Shown here piece by piece: positions 40,686-49,731 of a DNA stretch of 64,000 nt. Where the stretch lies: the NCBI GenBank assembly GCA_031459855.1, contig JAVKHP010000001.1, forward strand, positions 3,090,139 through 3,154,138, given 5' to 3'. The translations under genes and the position numbers were made by a program. The stretch is from Armatimonadota bacterium (GTDB taxonomy: Bacteria > Sysuimicrobiota > Sysuimicrobiia > Sysuimicrobiales > Humicultoraceae). A model generated the notes under the pieces. That model was given only the letters and a program-made list of their open reading frames with translations, was not told the origin of the DNA and did no database searches. Positions within the stretch are counted from its first letter, which is position 1. The number at the start of each line of letters is the position of its first letter.

Positions 40686-42254
40686 ATGGTCCGTGTGCCG
40701 TGGTTGACCCGTCGCCTCGTTCCGCTCTTTCTGCTGCTGCTCCTCGCATGGGGGCCGCTGCTGCCGGGACACGCGCAGCAACCCAGGCGCGGAGGCGTGC
40801 TCCGTTTCGCGCTGGCCGGCGAGCCGCCAACGCTCGACCCGCATGCCACCACGGCGCTGATCGCCGCCTACGTGATGCATCACGCCCTCGAACCGCTGTT
40901 CACCGTGAACAGCCGGCTGCAGCCGGTGCCGATGCTGGCCGAGCGCTACAGCGTCAGCCCTGACCGGCGAACCTACACGATCACCCTGCGCCGGGGCGTG
41001 CCGTTCCACCACGGGCGCGAGATGACCGCCGACGACGTGGTGGCGTCGTTGACCCGCTGGGGGCGCGTCAGCCCGCGCGGCCGCGCCGTGTTCGCCAACG
41101 TGGAGACGATCCGCGCCAGCGATGCCGCCACGGTGACCATCCGGCTGCGGGAACCCAACGTCCTCCTCATCACCGACCTGGCCTGGTGGGCGCAGCCCGC
41201 GGTCATCTACCCCAAGGAGATCCTGGACGAGGCCGGCACCGCCCCGCTGCGCCGGTTCATCGGCACGGGACCCTTTCGTTTCGTGGAGTACGTCCCCGAT
41301 CGGCACATTCGGTTCGAACGGTTCGACCGGTACGCGGCGCGGACGGACCGTCCCGACGGCATGGGGGGCCAGCGCATCGCGTACCTCGACGGGCTCCTGT
41401 TCACGCCCGTCCCGGATCCGGCGGTGCGCACGGCGCAGGTGATTCGCAACGAGGCCCATTTCGCCGAGATCCTCAACCCTGACGAGTACGAGCGCCTGCG
41501 CCGGGAGCCCGGCATCGTCCCCGTCAAGGCGCCGCTGCCCAGCACGCTCGCCTTTGTGTTCAACAAGCGCTCCGGGCCGATGACGAACCCCAAGCTGCGG
41601 CAGGCCTTCGCCGCCGCGCTGGATGCGCCGGCCATCCTGCGCGCCACCTATGGGCATCCTGAGTTCTTCCGGTTGAACCCCAGCCTGCTGCCCAAGGAGC
41701 ACTACATGTGGACCGACGCGGGCAAGGAGTTCTACAACCGGAACGACCTCGCCCTGGCGCGCCGGCTCCTCCAGGAAGCCGGCTACCGCGGCGAGCCGCT
41801 GCGGTGGCTCGTGATCTCCGACTTCTTCTGGGCGTACAACTCCGCCCCGGTGGCGAAGGCCCAGCTGGAGCGCGCGGGGTTCACCGTGGAGCTGATCGTG
41901 ACCGACTGGCCCACCAACCAGACGCTCCGCAACCGCGCCGAGGGGTGGGACATCACGCCCGTGCACTTCCCGACGGTCGCCGATCCGACGATCCATCTGG
42001 CGTTGAGTCCGACGTACGTGGGCGGCTACGAGAGCCGGGAGCAAGCGGCGCTGGTGGCGCTGATGCGGCGCCATGCGGACCCCAAGGTGCGCATGGAGTT
42101 GTGGCGGCGCTCCCAGGCGCTGTTCTGGCGCGATCTACCTATGGTCATCATCGGCGAGGGGTTCTTCATGCACGGGCACCGGCCCGAGCTCAAGGGCTAC
42201 AACGGCCTCCCCTCGCACTACTTCTGGAACACTTGGCTGGAACCGTCGCGGTAG
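40686..42254 (+). CDS. Peptide/nickel-type ABC transporter substrate-binding protein (SBP family 5)
   Basis: This secreted solute receptor has 522 residues with a signal peptide (WLTRRLVPLFLLLLLAWGP, cleavage near HAQ). The family 5 signature is present: RGGVLRFALAGEPPTLDPH at the mature N-terminus, LAERYSVSPDRRTYTITLRR, FHHGREMTADDVVASLTRW, and FIGTGPFRFVEY. No lipobox cysteine is seen. Family members bind oligopeptides, glycosides or metal complexes; the ligand is unknown. No permease or ATPase genes follow; instead an oxidoreductase gene begins nine bases downstream, so it is an orphan receptor or its transporter is elsewhere. A strong ribosome binding site and a perfect extended -10 imply good expression. 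Confidence 0.92.
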   Translation: MVRVPWLTRRLVPLFLLLLLAWGPLLPGHAQQPRRGGVLRFALAGEPPTLDPHATTALIAAYVMHHALEPLFTVNSRLQPVPMLAERYSVSPDRRTYTITLRRGVPFHHGREMTADDVVASLTRWGRVSPRGRAVFANVETIRASDAATVTIRLREPNVLLITDLAWWAQPAVIYPKEILDEAGTAPLRRFIGTGPFRFVEYVPDRHIRFERFDRYAARTDRPDGMGGQRIAYLDGLLFTPVPDPAVRTAQVIRNEAHFAEILNPDEYERLRREPGIVPVKAPLPSTLAFVFNKRSGPMTNPKLRQAFAAALDAPAILRATYGHPEFFRLNPSLLPKEHYMWTDAGKEFYNRNDLALARRLLQEAGYRGEPLRWLVISDFFWAYNSAPVAKAQLERAGFTVELIVTDWPTNQTLRNRAEGWDITPVHFPTVADPTIHLALSPTYVGGYESREQAALVALMRRHADPKVRMELWRRSQALFWRDLPMVIIGEGFFMHGHRPELKGYNGLPSHYFWNTWLEPSR

Positions 42255-42263
42255 CCGCACGCC

Positions 42264-43139
42264 GTGGCCACGGTGCGCGTGGGCTTCATCGGGCTGGGCG
42301 CCATGGGGCTGCCCATGGCCGAACGCCTGCTGCGGGCAGGGTTCCCCGTGGTGGCCGTCCGCCACCGCGACCATCGCGGCCCCACCGCCCTGACGGCCGC
42401 CGGCGGGCGCGTCGTCGACACCCCGGCCGCCCTGGCGCCACTCGTCGACGTGGTCGTGACGATGCTGCCCTCGTCACGTGAGGTCGAGGCCGTCGTCACC
42501 GGCGAGGCCGGCCTCGAGCCGGACCTGCGGCCCGGGCAGGTGGTTTTGGATATGGGCACGAGTGACCCTGCCGCCACGCGAGCGCTCGCTGCGCGACTGG
42601 CGCCGCGCGGGGTGGACGTCGTCGACGCACCGGTGAGCGGCGGCGTCCGAGGCGCGGTGGACGGCACGTTGCTCATCATGGTCGGGGGCGCCCCGGCGGC
42701 CGTGGCGCGGGTCCGCCCGATCCTGGAGGCACTGGGCAGCCATCTCGTGCACGTGGGGCCCGTCGGCGCCGGCCACACCCTCAAGCTCGTCAACAACCAC
42801 GTGGCCCTCACCACCATGGCGGTGTTGGCGGAGGCCATGGCGCTGGTCCGCGCTGCCGGCCTGTCGCCGACAGACGCCCTCCAGGCGCTCCGGCACGGGT
42901 CGGCCGACAGCGCGATGCTGCGGGCACTGGCGCACCGGCTCCAGACGCGGCAGTTCGAGCCCGGGTTCAGGATCCGGCTGGCGCACAAGGACCTGACGCT
43001 GGTCCAGCGGCTGGCTGACGCTCTGGGCGTCTCCCTGCGCGTGGGGGCCAGCGCACGCCTGATCCTGGAGGAAGCACTGGCCCGAGGTCAGGGGGAGCGT
43101 GACATCGCGGCACTCGCCGCAGACCTCGACGTATCCTGA
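42264..43139 (+). CDS. 3-hydroxyisobutyrate dehydrogenase-family NAD(P)-dependent oxidoreductase
   Basis: This is a beta-hydroxyacid dehydrogenase of 291 residues. The Rossmann loop VGFIGLGAMGLPMAERLL is at the N-terminus, the substrate motif reads VVDAPVSGGVRGAVDGTL (the DAPVSGG signature), and the catalytic lysine lies in GHTLKLVNNH. VLDMGTSDPAATRAL is also conserved. The start is GTG nine bases after the upstream stop, with a weak ribosome binding site, so translation may be coupled to the binding-protein gene. Substrates in the family include 3-hydroxyisobutyrate, tartronate semialdehyde and similar compounds; the specific one is not determined. Confidence 0.9.
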   Translation: MATVRVGFIGLGAMGLPMAERLLRAGFPVVAVRHRDHRGPTALTAAGGRVVDTPAALAPLVDVVVTMLPSSREVEAVVTGEAGLEPDLRPGQVVLDMGTSDPAATRALAARLAPRGVDVVDAPVSGGVRGAVDGTLLIMVGGAPAAVARVRPILEALGSHLVHVGPVGAGHTLKLVNNHVALTTMAVLAEAMALVRAAGLSPTDALQALRHGSADSAMLRALAHRLQTRQFEPGFRIRLAHKDLTLVQRLADALGVSLRVGASARLILEEALARGQGERDIAALAADLDVS

Positions 43140-43230
43140 CGCCCATTCCGGCGGGAGCACGAGGCCTACGTGCCCGTGTCGGCTGCCCCCTGGTGGCTGG
43201 TCCGCCGGCGGTGACGGCGCAGGGGGGGCG

Positions 43231-44502
43231 CTATCCTGCCTCGCGGGCCTGGACCCCAGCCCGCACCACCCGGGCGCCCAGCGCCGTGAGTTTGTGCTCG
43301 AGGGCTTCGTAGCCGCGATCGAGGTTTTCGACCCGGGAGATCTCCGTCTCGCCCTCCGCCGCCAGCGCGGCGATCACCACCGCGGCACCGCCCCGGATGT
43401 CGGGCGCCTCTACGGGCGCGCCCGAGAGTCGCGTCGGGCCGGTCACGTGGACGTTCTCTCCCTCCACCCGGATGTCGGCGCCCATGCGGCGCAGTTCGTC
43501 GGTGTAGGCGAAGCGGGCTTCGAAGATCCGCTCCCGCACCGTCGAGGTGCCCCGGGCCTGGGTGAGCACCGCCACCATCTGGGGGTGGAGGTCGGTGGCG
43601 AACCCCGGGTAGGGCGCGGTGTCGACATCCACCGGCCGGAGCTCGTCGGAGCCGCGCACCCGCACGCCCTCGGCGGTGACCGCCACCTCGACCCCCGCCT
43701 CCTCCAGCTTGGTGAGCAGGGCGGTGACGTGTTCCGGGATCATCCCCTCGACGAGCACGTCGCCGCCGGTGGCCGCGCCCGCCAGCAGGTAGGTGCCGGC
43801 TTCCAGCCGATCGGGGATGATCGTGTAGGTGGCGCCGTGCAGCGCCTTGACCCCCTCGATGGTGATCGCGTGGGTGCCGGCGCCCTTGATCCGCGCCCCC
43901 ATCAGGTTCAGGAAGACCGCGGTGTCGACGACCTCGGGTTCGCGCGCGGCGTTCTGCAGCACGGTAGTGCCGCGGGCGGTGCTGGCGGCCATCATGAGGT
44001 TGATCGTCGTCCCCACGCTGCTCCGCGGCACGTAGAACGCCGTCCCCTTGAGCCGCCGGGCCGTAGCCTTCATGTACCCATGCTCGGTGGTGACACGCGC
44101 GCCCAGGGCCGCGAAGCCCCGCATGTGGAAGTCCACCGGTCGCGCCCCAATGGAACACCCGCCCGGCAGCGGCACCTGGGCCCGCGCCAGCCGCCCCAGC
44201 AGCACGCCCGCCATGTAGAACGAGGCGCGCATGCTGCGACAGAGTTCGTAGGGCGCCACGTGGGTGGTCAACGTGCGCGCGTCGATGGTGAGCCGGCCGC
44301 TGCGGAAGGTGATGCGCGCCCCCAGGGCTTCCAGGATCTCGATCAGCGTCAGGACGTCACGGCAGTAGGGCACGTTCTCGAGGGTGGAGACGTCGGCGGC
44401 CAGGGCGGCCGCCGCCAGCACGGCCAGCGAGCTGTTCTTGCCACCTGCGACCCGCACCGTCCCGCGCAGCCGGCGGCCGCCGGTGATCACCAGTTTGTCC
44501 AC
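43231..44502 (-). CDS. murA: UDP-N-acetylglucosamine 1-carboxyvinyltransferase MurA
   Basis: MurA is the first committed enzyme of peptidoglycan synthesis, transferring enolpyruvate from PEP to UDP-GlcNAc. The 423-residue protein begins [20 protein letters not shown] (GTG start, AGGGGG upstream) with the KN pair in [10 protein letters not shown]. The loop [16 protein letters not shown] has the active-site Cys, so fosfomycin sensitivity would be expected. [18 protein letters not shown] and the C-terminal [20 protein letters not shown] are conserved. It is the last gene of the long minus-strand run, 32 bases after ireB. Confidence 0.96.
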   Translation of the reverse strand: MDKLVITGGRRLRGTVRVAGGKNSSLAVLAAAALAADVSTLENVPYCRDVLTLIEILEALGARITFRSGRLTIDARTLTTHVAPYELCRSMRASFYMAGVLLGRLARAQVPLPGGCSIGARPVDFHMRGFAALGARVTTEHGYMKATARRLKGTAFYVPRSSVGTTINLMMAASTARGTTVLQNAAREPEVVDTAVFLNLMGARIKGAGTHAITIEGVKALHGATYTIIPDRLEAGTYLLAGAATGGDVLVEGMIPEHVTALLTKLEEAGVEVAVTAEGVRVRGSDELRPVDVDTAPYPGFATDLHPQMVAVLTQARGTSTVRERIFEARFAYTDELRRMGADIRVEGENVHVTGPTRLSGAPVEAPDIRGGAAVVIAALAAEGETEISRVENLDRGYEALEHKLTALGARVVRAGVQAREAG

Positions 44503-44534
44503 TCGATTCCCCCTGCCGCGCGTGACGGTGGCTG

Positions 44535-44804
44535 CTACGGTGTGGGCGCGCGCAACCGGTGATCCACGTAGGCCTGGACTAGCTCCTCCAGCAGGGCCAG
44601 CCGGTCGACCTGCCGGATCACCTTGCGCGCGTCGCCATGGCTCGTGATGTAGGTCGGATCGCCCGACAGGAGGTACCCGACGATCTGCTCGACCGGATTG
44701 TACCCGCGCTCCTCCAGCGCCCGGTAGACGTAGAGCAGGACCTCCTGGGTGTTGCGCCGCGTGACGCCGCCCCGAAAGACCCCGGTGCGCTCCCGCTCGT
44801 CCAC
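44535..44804 (-). CDS. ireB: IreB/ReoM-family regulatory phosphoprotein (UPF0297)
   Basis: This is a small cytoplasmic regulator of 89 residues. The core [40 protein letters not shown] and the [13 protein letters not shown] segment are hallmarks of UPF0297. I chose the GTG at 44804, which has GGGAGGTG at proper spacing and gives [12 protein letters not shown]; this puts a Thr at position 7, matching the Thr7 phosphorylated by the PASTA kinase in Listeria ReoM. ReoM controls ClpCP-dependent degradation of MurA; IreB affects cephalosporin resistance in Enterococcus. Here the gene lies 32 bases upstream of murA, strong context for the same role. No kinase or phosphatase gene is in the window. 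Confidence 0.93.
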   Translation of the reverse strand: MDERERTGVFRGGVTRRNTQEVLLYVYRALEERGYNPVEQIVGYLLSGDPTYITSHGDARKVIRQVDRLALLEELVQAYVDHRLRAPTP

Positions 44805-44869
44805 GTCGCTCACCTCCCGTACACCAGCCTCGGAGGCGCCCCGGATCCTTCGGGACGGCCACGCGCCAG

Positions 44870-44945
44870 TGGTGGGCCCGCCTGGCTTCGATCCAGGAAC
44901 CTGCGCCTTATGAGGGCGCTGCTCTACCACTTGAGCTACGGGCCC
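44870..44945 (-). tRNA. tRNA with CAT anticodon (Met, or Ile2)
   Basis: A 76-base cloverleaf on the minus strand: acceptor GGGCCCG pairs with CGGGCCC, D arm TAGCTCAAGTGGTAGAGC, anticodon stem GCGCC/GGCGC with loop CTCATAA, T arm CCTGGATCGAAGCCAGG, and an encoded CCA end. The anticodon CAT means elongator Met, or Ile2 if modified to lysidine; sequence alone does not settle this. It starts nine bases after the truA stop, so it is probably processed from the same transcript. Confidence 0.93.
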
Positions 44946-44954
44946 GCGGGACGA

Positions 44955-45764
44955 TTATAGCATCGCCCCACCACGTCGTGACGCGCCGTCGGGCGGTACG
45001 CGACGCGCCCCCGCGCCGGGCGGCGCCGGCTGGTAGGACACCCCCAGCAGGTACAGCCCGCCGGGCGGTGCGGCCGGTGGTACGCGAGCTGGATCGCCTG
45101 CGGCCAGCAGCGTGCCCACGGCACCGGCCGGCAGCATGCCGCGCCCGACCTGCAGGAGGGTCGCGACGATGCGCCGCACCATCTGCCGGAGAAACCGGTC
45201 GGCGACGACCGTGATCACCACGAACGTCCCCCGGCGGGTCACCGTGGCCTCGGTCAGGGTGCACTCGGTGGTCCTGGTGGTCGTGCCGGCGACGCGAAAG
45301 GCCGCGAAGTCGTGGCGGCCGACCAGCGCGGCGGCGGCCGCCTGCATGGCCTCCAGGTCGAGCGGCTCCGGCACGTGGTACGCGTAGCGTCGCAGCAGCG
45401 CCGAGGGGAGCGGCCGGGCCAGCACCAGGTAGCCGTAGGCGCGCCACCGGGCGTCGCGCCGGGCGTGGAACCCTGGCGGTGCGTCGTCGACGGCGCGCAC
45501 GACGACGTCGGGCGGAAGCAGGGCGTTCAGCCCGGCCCGGATGCGCTCGGTGGACAACCGGCTCGCGGTCACCAGGTGGGCCACCTGGCCCAGGGCGTGG
45601 ACGCCGGCGTCGGTGCGTCCGGCTCCCACGACCCGCGTCGGCGCGTTGAAGAGGCGGCTGGCCGCGCCCTCGAGCACGGCCTGCACCGTGGGCGCAGCAG
45701 GCTGTCGCTGCCAGCCGGCGTAGTTGGTGCCGTCGTACTCCACGACCAGGCGCAACGTGCGCAT
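44955..45764 (-). CDS. truA: tRNA pseudouridine(38-40) synthase TruA
   Basis: TruA converts U38-40 of tRNAs to pseudouridine. The 269-residue protein begins MRTLRLVVEYDGTNYAGWQR and has the catalytic Asp in VVGAGRTDAGVHALGQVAH, ARWRAYGYLVL, HDFAAFRVAG and FLRQMVRRIVATLLQVG. The ATG has AGGTAGG upstream and lies five bases after the ecfT stop. The order ecfA1-ecfA2-ecfT-truA after rplQ is the Bacillota-type arrangement. A Pro/Arg-rich tail extends the C-terminus. Confidence 0.95.
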   Translation of the reverse strand: MRTLRLVVEYDGTNYAGWQRQPAAPTVQAVLEGAASRLFNAPTRVVGAGRTDAGVHALGQVAHLVTASRLSTERIRAGLNALLPPDVVVRAVDDAPPGFHARRDARWRAYGYLVLARPLPSALLRRYAYHVPEPLDLEAMQAAAAALVGRHDFAAFRVAGTTTRTTECTLTEATVTRRGTFVVITVVADRFLRQMVRRIVATLLQVGRGMLPAGAVGTLLAAGDPARVPPAAPPGGLYLLGVSYQPAPPGAGARRVPPDGASRRGGAML

Positions 45765-45769
45765 GGGGC

Positions 45770-46576
45770 CTACCTGAAGCGCACCAACAGCACCGCCCCA
45801 GCGACCACCAGCGCGGCGGCCACGGCGTCGGCCGGGCGCCAGCGCAGTTCGCGCATACGCGTCCGCGGAGCCCCCGCCGTGTAACACCGCGCTTCCATGG
45901 CCAGCGCCAGTTCCTCCGAGCGGCGGAACGCGGAGTGCAGGAGCGGGACCACCACGGGCACCAGGGCCTGCGCGCGGCGTAGCAGCGGGCCCTGGCCGAA
46001 CTCGGCGCCGCGGGCCATCTGCGCTTTGAGGATCCGCTCGGTCTCCTCCAGCAACGTGGGGACGAAGCGCAGGGCGATCGTGGTCATCATGGCCAGCTCG
46101 TGTCCGGGCACGCCGACCCGTCGCAGCGGACCTACCAGCCACGCGATGCCGTCGGCCAGCTCCACCGAGGACGTGGTGAAGGTCAACAGGGACGCCAGCG
46201 CGACCACGAGCAGCAGGCGGCCGGCGGCCAGGGCGCCGGCGCGCAGGCCCTCGGCCGTAGCCACCAGCGGGCCCAGGGTGACCACCGGCGTCGCCTCCTC
46301 ACCGCCGGTAAAGAACGCGTTGAGCACGACGGCCAGCGCCAGGAGCGCCGCCAGTGGCCGCAGCCCCCGTGTGGCGAAGCCCAGGGGGATCCGCCCCACC
46401 ACCAGCAGCCCGCCCAGCGCCAGGGCCACCGCACCCAACGCCGCGAACGATCCTGTCAGGAACAGCGCCACCGACATGACCCCCACGGCCAGGATCTTGG
46501 TGCGCGGGTCCAGCCGGTGGAGTGCGGAGTCCCCCGGCACGTACTGCCCCAGCGGCACCGCGCTACGGATCTCCAC
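45770..46576 (-). CDS. ecfT: ECF transporter transmembrane protein EcfT
   Basis: EcfT is the membrane scaffold linking vitamin-specific S components to the EcfA ATPases. About 268 residues; VPGDSALHRLDPRTKIL is the N-terminal signature, several hydrophobic spans follow, and the two coupling-helix motifs containing ARG-type triplets appear as ERILKAQMARGAEF and a later AMEARCY. The GTG start with GGAGG was chosen; an ATG seven codons upstream is possible. It overlaps the end of ecfA2 by 14 bases. No S component is encoded nearby, so it is a shared (group II) module. Confidence 0.93.
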   Translation of the reverse strand: MEIRSAVPLGQYVPGDSALHRLDPRTKILAVGVMSVALFLTGSFAALGAVALALGGLLVVGRIPLGFATRGLRPLAALLALAVVLNAFFTGGEEATPVVTLGPLVATAEGLRAGALAAGRLLLVVALASLLTFTTSSVELADGIAWLVGPLRRVGVPGHELAMMTTIALRFVPTLLEETERILKAQMARGAEFGQGPLLRRAQALVPVVVPLLHSAFRRSEELALAMEARCYTAGAPRTRMRELRWRPADAVAAALVVAGAVLLVRFR

Positions 46577-47435
46577 GGCTCGCTCCTCCCAGCGCACGCC
46601 CGATGGCGCGCCGGGCGTCGGGCAGCGTCAGGGCCTCGGCCACCGGCACGCCGAGGGCCCGCAGGCGGCGGGTCAGCCGCGCGGCCACCGGCAGGTCGAG
46701 CCCCAGCCGCCGCACCTCCTCCTCGCGGGCAAAGACGTCGCCCACGGAGCCCGCGAGCGCGACCGTGCCGTCGCGCAACACCACCACCCGCTGCGCGAGC
46801 TCCGCGACGTCGTCCATGTGGTGGGTGACCAGCACCACGGTCTGCCCCCGGCGGTGGAGGTCGCGCAGGATCCGGCGGATCTCCCCTCGCCCCTGGCCGT
46901 CGAGGCCCGCCGTCGGCTCGTCGAGGACCAGCACTGCGGGCCGCATGGCCAGGACGCCGGCCAGCGCCACCCGCCGCATCTCGCCGCCAGACAGCGCAAA
47001 CGGCGAGCGATCCGCGAACCGCTCGGGGGGAAGCCCAACCAGGCCGAGCGCCTCCTCGACGGCCTCGGCGACCGCCGCGGGCGTCCACCCGAGGTTGCGC
47101 GGGCCGAACGCCACGTCCCGCGCCACGGTCTCTTCGAAGAGCTGGTACTCCGGAAACTGGAACACGAGCCCGACCAGGCGCCGCGCGGCACGGCGATCGG
47201 CCCGCGGCGCCCAGAGGTCCTGGCCGGCCACGAGCACGCGTCCCGCGGTCGGCCGCAACAGGCCGTTGAAATGCTGGATCAACGTGGACTTGCCCGAGCC
47301 GGTGGGGCCCAGGATGGCGACGAACTCTCCCCGGGCGATCTGCAGGGACACGCCCCGTAGCGCCGGAGCCTCCATGGGCGTGCCGCGTAGGTAGGTGTAG
47401 TGGACCTCCTCGCAGGCGACGAGTGGCTCAGCCAT
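46563..47435 (-). CDS. ecfA2: ECF transporter ATP-binding protein EcfA2
   Basis: This is the second ATPase of the energy-coupling module, 290 residues. Walker A is GPTGSGKST, the Q-loop FQFPEYQLFEETV (typical EcfA wording), signature LSGGEMRRVALAG, and Walker B VLVLDEPTAGLD. The ATG overlaps the ecfA1 stop by eight bases. Together with EcfA1 it forms the heterodimeric ATPase that drives uptake of vitamins or metal ions. Confidence 0.94.
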   Translation of the reverse strand: MAEPLVACEEVHYTYLRGTPMEAPALRGVSLQIARGEFVAILGPTGSGKSTLIQHFNGLLRPTAGRVLVAGQDLWAPRADRRAARRLVGLVFQFPEYQLFEETVARDVAFGPRNLGWTPAAVAEAVEEALGLVGLPPERFADRSPFALSGGEMRRVALAGVLAMRPAVLVLDEPTAGLDGQGRGEIRRILRDLHRRGQTVVLVTHHMDDVAELAQRVVVLRDGTVALAGSVGDVFAREEEVRRLGLDLPVAARLTRRLRALGVPVAEALTLPDARRAIGRALGGASRGDP

Positions 47436-48294
47436 CGCGCGGGGGCCGGTGGGGGGACAACGCGGCCAGCGCGGCGACCAGCCGATCCTCGGTGTGGATC
47501 CCCGGCGGCACGGGCAGCCCATCGGCGCGCAACCAGGCCGCCAGCTGGGCCACGGGCGGCGCCGCCAGCCCGGGCCGTCCGCGCTCGGCCAGGCGGTCGA
47601 AGACCTCCGCCGGGGGACCGTCCTCCATGATGCGTCCGGCCTCGAGGACCAGGATCCGGTCGGCGTCGGCCAGGTCCTCAAGCGCGTGGGAGATCATCAC
47701 CACCGTGAGGCCGTGCTCGCGATGCAGGGCCCGGACCACGCGCAGGACCTCCGCACGTCCCTCCGGGTCCAGCATGGTGGTCGGCTCGTCGAGTACCAGG
47801 CACTCCGGCCGCATGGCCAGCACGCCGGCCAGCGCCACGCGCTGCTTCTGGCCGCCCGACAGCGCATGGGGCGCGTGCCGGCGGTAGGCTGTCATGCCCA
47901 CGGCCTCCAGGGCCCACTCCACGCGACGGCGGATCTCCGCGGGCGGGAGGCCCAGGTTCTCCGGGCCGAAGGCCACGTCTTCCTCGACCACCGTCGCCAC
48001 GAGCTGGTTGTCGGGGTTCTGGAAGACCATGCCCACACGGCGGCGAATGGCCGGGACAGCGTGGCGGTCCCGCGTGTCCAGCCCGCTCACCCGCACCACG
48101 CCCGCGGTCGGCACCAGGAGGGCGTTGAAGTGCTTCGCCAGGGTTGACTTGCCGGAGCCGTTGCCGCCCACGATGCCCACGTACTCGCCCCGGCGAATCA
48201 CGCACGACAGGCCGTCGAGGGCGACGACGGCCTGGGGGGTCTCGGGATGGTAGACGTACCGGAGGTCGGTGGCCTCGAGCAGCAGCTCGCCCAC
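47428..48294 (-). CDS. ecfA1: ECF transporter ATP-binding protein EcfA1
   Basis: This is the first ATPase of the ECF module, 288 residues. Walker A GGNGSGKST, Q-loop VFQNPDNQLVATVVEEDVAFG (the EcfA hallmark), signature LSGGQKQRVALAG, and Walker B LVLDEPTTMLDPEG with the downstream His in ISHALED. The start is GTG, eight bases after the rplQ stop. It is transcribed with the ribosomal run. Confidence 0.94.
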   Translation of the reverse strand: MGELLLEATDLRYVYHPETPQAVVALDGLSCVIRRGEYVGIVGGNGSGKSTLAKHFNALLVPTAGVVRVSGLDTRDRHAVPAIRRRVGMVFQNPDNQLVATVVEEDVAFGPENLGLPPAEIRRRVEWALEAVGMTAYRRHAPHALSGGQKQRVALAGVLAMRPECLVLDEPTTMLDPEGRAEVLRVVRALHREHGLTVVMISHALEDLADADRILVLEAGRIMEDGPPAEVFDRLAERGRPGLAAPPVAQLAAWLRADGLPVPPGIHTEDRLVAALAALSPHRPPRDG

Positions 48295-48302
48295 GCGCGG
48301 GG

Positions 48303-48656
48303 CTACTTCACGAGCTCGACCAGCGCCATCTCCGCGCCGTCGCCCCGCCGGGGCCCCAGCTTGACCACCCGCGTATACCCGCCGCGACCGGCCTGATAGC
48401 GGGGCACGATCTCGCGAAACAGCCGCTTGAGGACCTTGGGGTCGGTGAGGAAGCGCCGGACCTGGCGCCGGGCGTGCACGTCGTTGGCCAGGGCCGTGGC
48501 GATCAGGCTATCGGCGATCTTCTTGGTCTCCTTGGCGCGGGCGTCGGTGGTGCGGATCCGCTCGTGCAGGATCAACCCGCCCACCAGGTCCCGGAACAGC
48601 GCCCGACGCTCCCCGGTATCGCGCCCCAGCTTGCGCCGTTTGGCTCCCAACCCCAT
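48303..48656 (-). CDS. rplQ: 50S ribosomal protein L17
   Basis: The 117-residue protein begins GLGAKRRKLGRDTGERRALF and contains ILHERIRTTDARAKETKKIAD, both L17 signatures, ending GDGAEMALVELVK. L17 lies near the exit tunnel of the 50S subunit. It is the last ribosomal gene, 13 bases after rpoA. Confidence 0.97.
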   Translation of the reverse strand: MGLGAKRRKLGRDTGERRALFRDLVGGLILHERIRTTDARAKETKKIADSLIATALANDVHARRQVRRFLTDPKVLKRLFREIVPRYQAGRGGYTRVVKLGPRRGDGAEMALVELVK

Positions 48657-48669
48657 CGCCCGTCGCCCC

Positions 48670-49632
48670 CTACGGCTGCTCCGGCTGGCGCAGGCTCAGA
48701 CCGTGCGCCGCCAGCTTCTCCTTGACCTCGTCCAGCGACTTGCGCCCGAAGTTCTTGACCGCCACGATCTCGTCCTCGGTCTTCTTCACCAGGTCGCCCA
48801 CCGTGTGGATGCCGGCGCGCTTGAGGCAGTTGTAGGGGCGCACCGACAGGTCGAGCTCCTCGATGGGCATGGCCAGCAGCCGGGCCCGCTCGGGATCCTC
48901 GGGGCCCCCGAAGGGCGCGCCGGCGCCGGTCTCGTCGGCGATGGCGGCGAACAGCCGGAAGTGGTCGATGAGGATCCGGCTCGCCTCCTGCAGCGCTTCC
49001 TCGGGCCGCACCGACCCATCGGTCCAGATCTCGAGCACCAGGCGGTCCAGGTCGGTGGCGTGCCCCACCCGCGTGTCCTCCACCACGTAGTTCACCTTGC
49101 GGACCGGCGAGAAGATGGAGTCCACGGGGATGACGCCGATGACGTGCTCGCTCCGGCGATGGCGCTCGGCGGGGACGTAGCCCTTGCCCCGCTCCACCAC
49201 GATCTCCATGGCCAGCCGGGCGTCCCGGCGGTCCAGCGTCGCCAGGTGCAGCCCGGGATTGACGATCTCCACCTCGGGATCGGGCTGGATGTCCGCTGCC
49301 GTGACGTCCCGCTTGCCGTGCACGTCGAGGCGCAGGAGCTTGGGCTTGTCGGTGTACAGCCGCAGCGTGAGCTCCTTCAGGTTGAGGATGATCTGCGTCA
49401 CGTCCTCGACCACGCCCGGAATGGTGGAGAACTCGTGCAGCACCCCGTCGATCTTGACCGACGTGACCGCCGCGCCCGAGATGGACGACAGGAGCACGCG
49501 GCGCAACGCGTTGCCCACCGTCACGCCGAACCCCCGGTCGAGCGGTTCCACCACGAACTTCCCGTAGGTATCCGAGAGCTCGGCGTACTCGACCTTGGGG
49601 GTCGGTGCCTCCCACAGCGTACCCACACTCAT
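48670..49632 (-). CDS. rpoA: DNA-directed RNA polymerase subunit alpha
   Basis: The alpha subunit dimer nucleates RNA polymerase assembly. It has 320 residues. The N-terminal domain has GKFVVEPLDRGFGVTVGNAL and RRVLLSSISGAAVTSVKIDG; the C-terminal domain has LDLSVRPYNCLKRAGIHTV and ARK-type helix NFGRKSLDEVKEKL. The linker (about residues 230-250) is Gly/Ala-rich. Located between rpsD and rplQ as usual; a 99-base gap separates it from rpsD. Confidence 0.98.
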   Translation of the reverse strand: MSVGTLWEAPTPKVEYAELSDTYGKFVVEPLDRGFGVTVGNALRRVLLSSISGAAVTSVKIDGVLHEFSTIPGVVEDVTQIILNLKELTLRLYTDKPKLLRLDVHGKRDVTAADIQPDPEVEIVNPGLHLATLDRRDARLAMEIVVERGKGYVPAERHRRSEHVIGVIPVDSIFSPVRKVNYVVEDTRVGHATDLDRLVLEIWTDGSVRPEEALQEASRILIDHFRLFAAIADETGAGAPFGGPEDPERARLLAMPIEELDLSVRPYNCLKRAGIHTVGDLVKKTEDEIVAVKNFGRKSLDEVKEKLAAHGLSLRQPEQP

Positions 49633-49731
49633 GATCTCCAGACCTCCCGATCGGCCACCCGACCCACCAGCAGCCGCCCGTCCGTGCGCCGCGGGGCGCC
49701 AGCGGGCGCGCCGCAGCGGTGCGGGCGACGG

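Noticed and set aside
44805-44930. N-terminal extension of IreB running over the tRNA gene
   Set aside because: The frame passes through the tRNA; the GTG at 44804 has the proper ribosome binding site and gives the family length.
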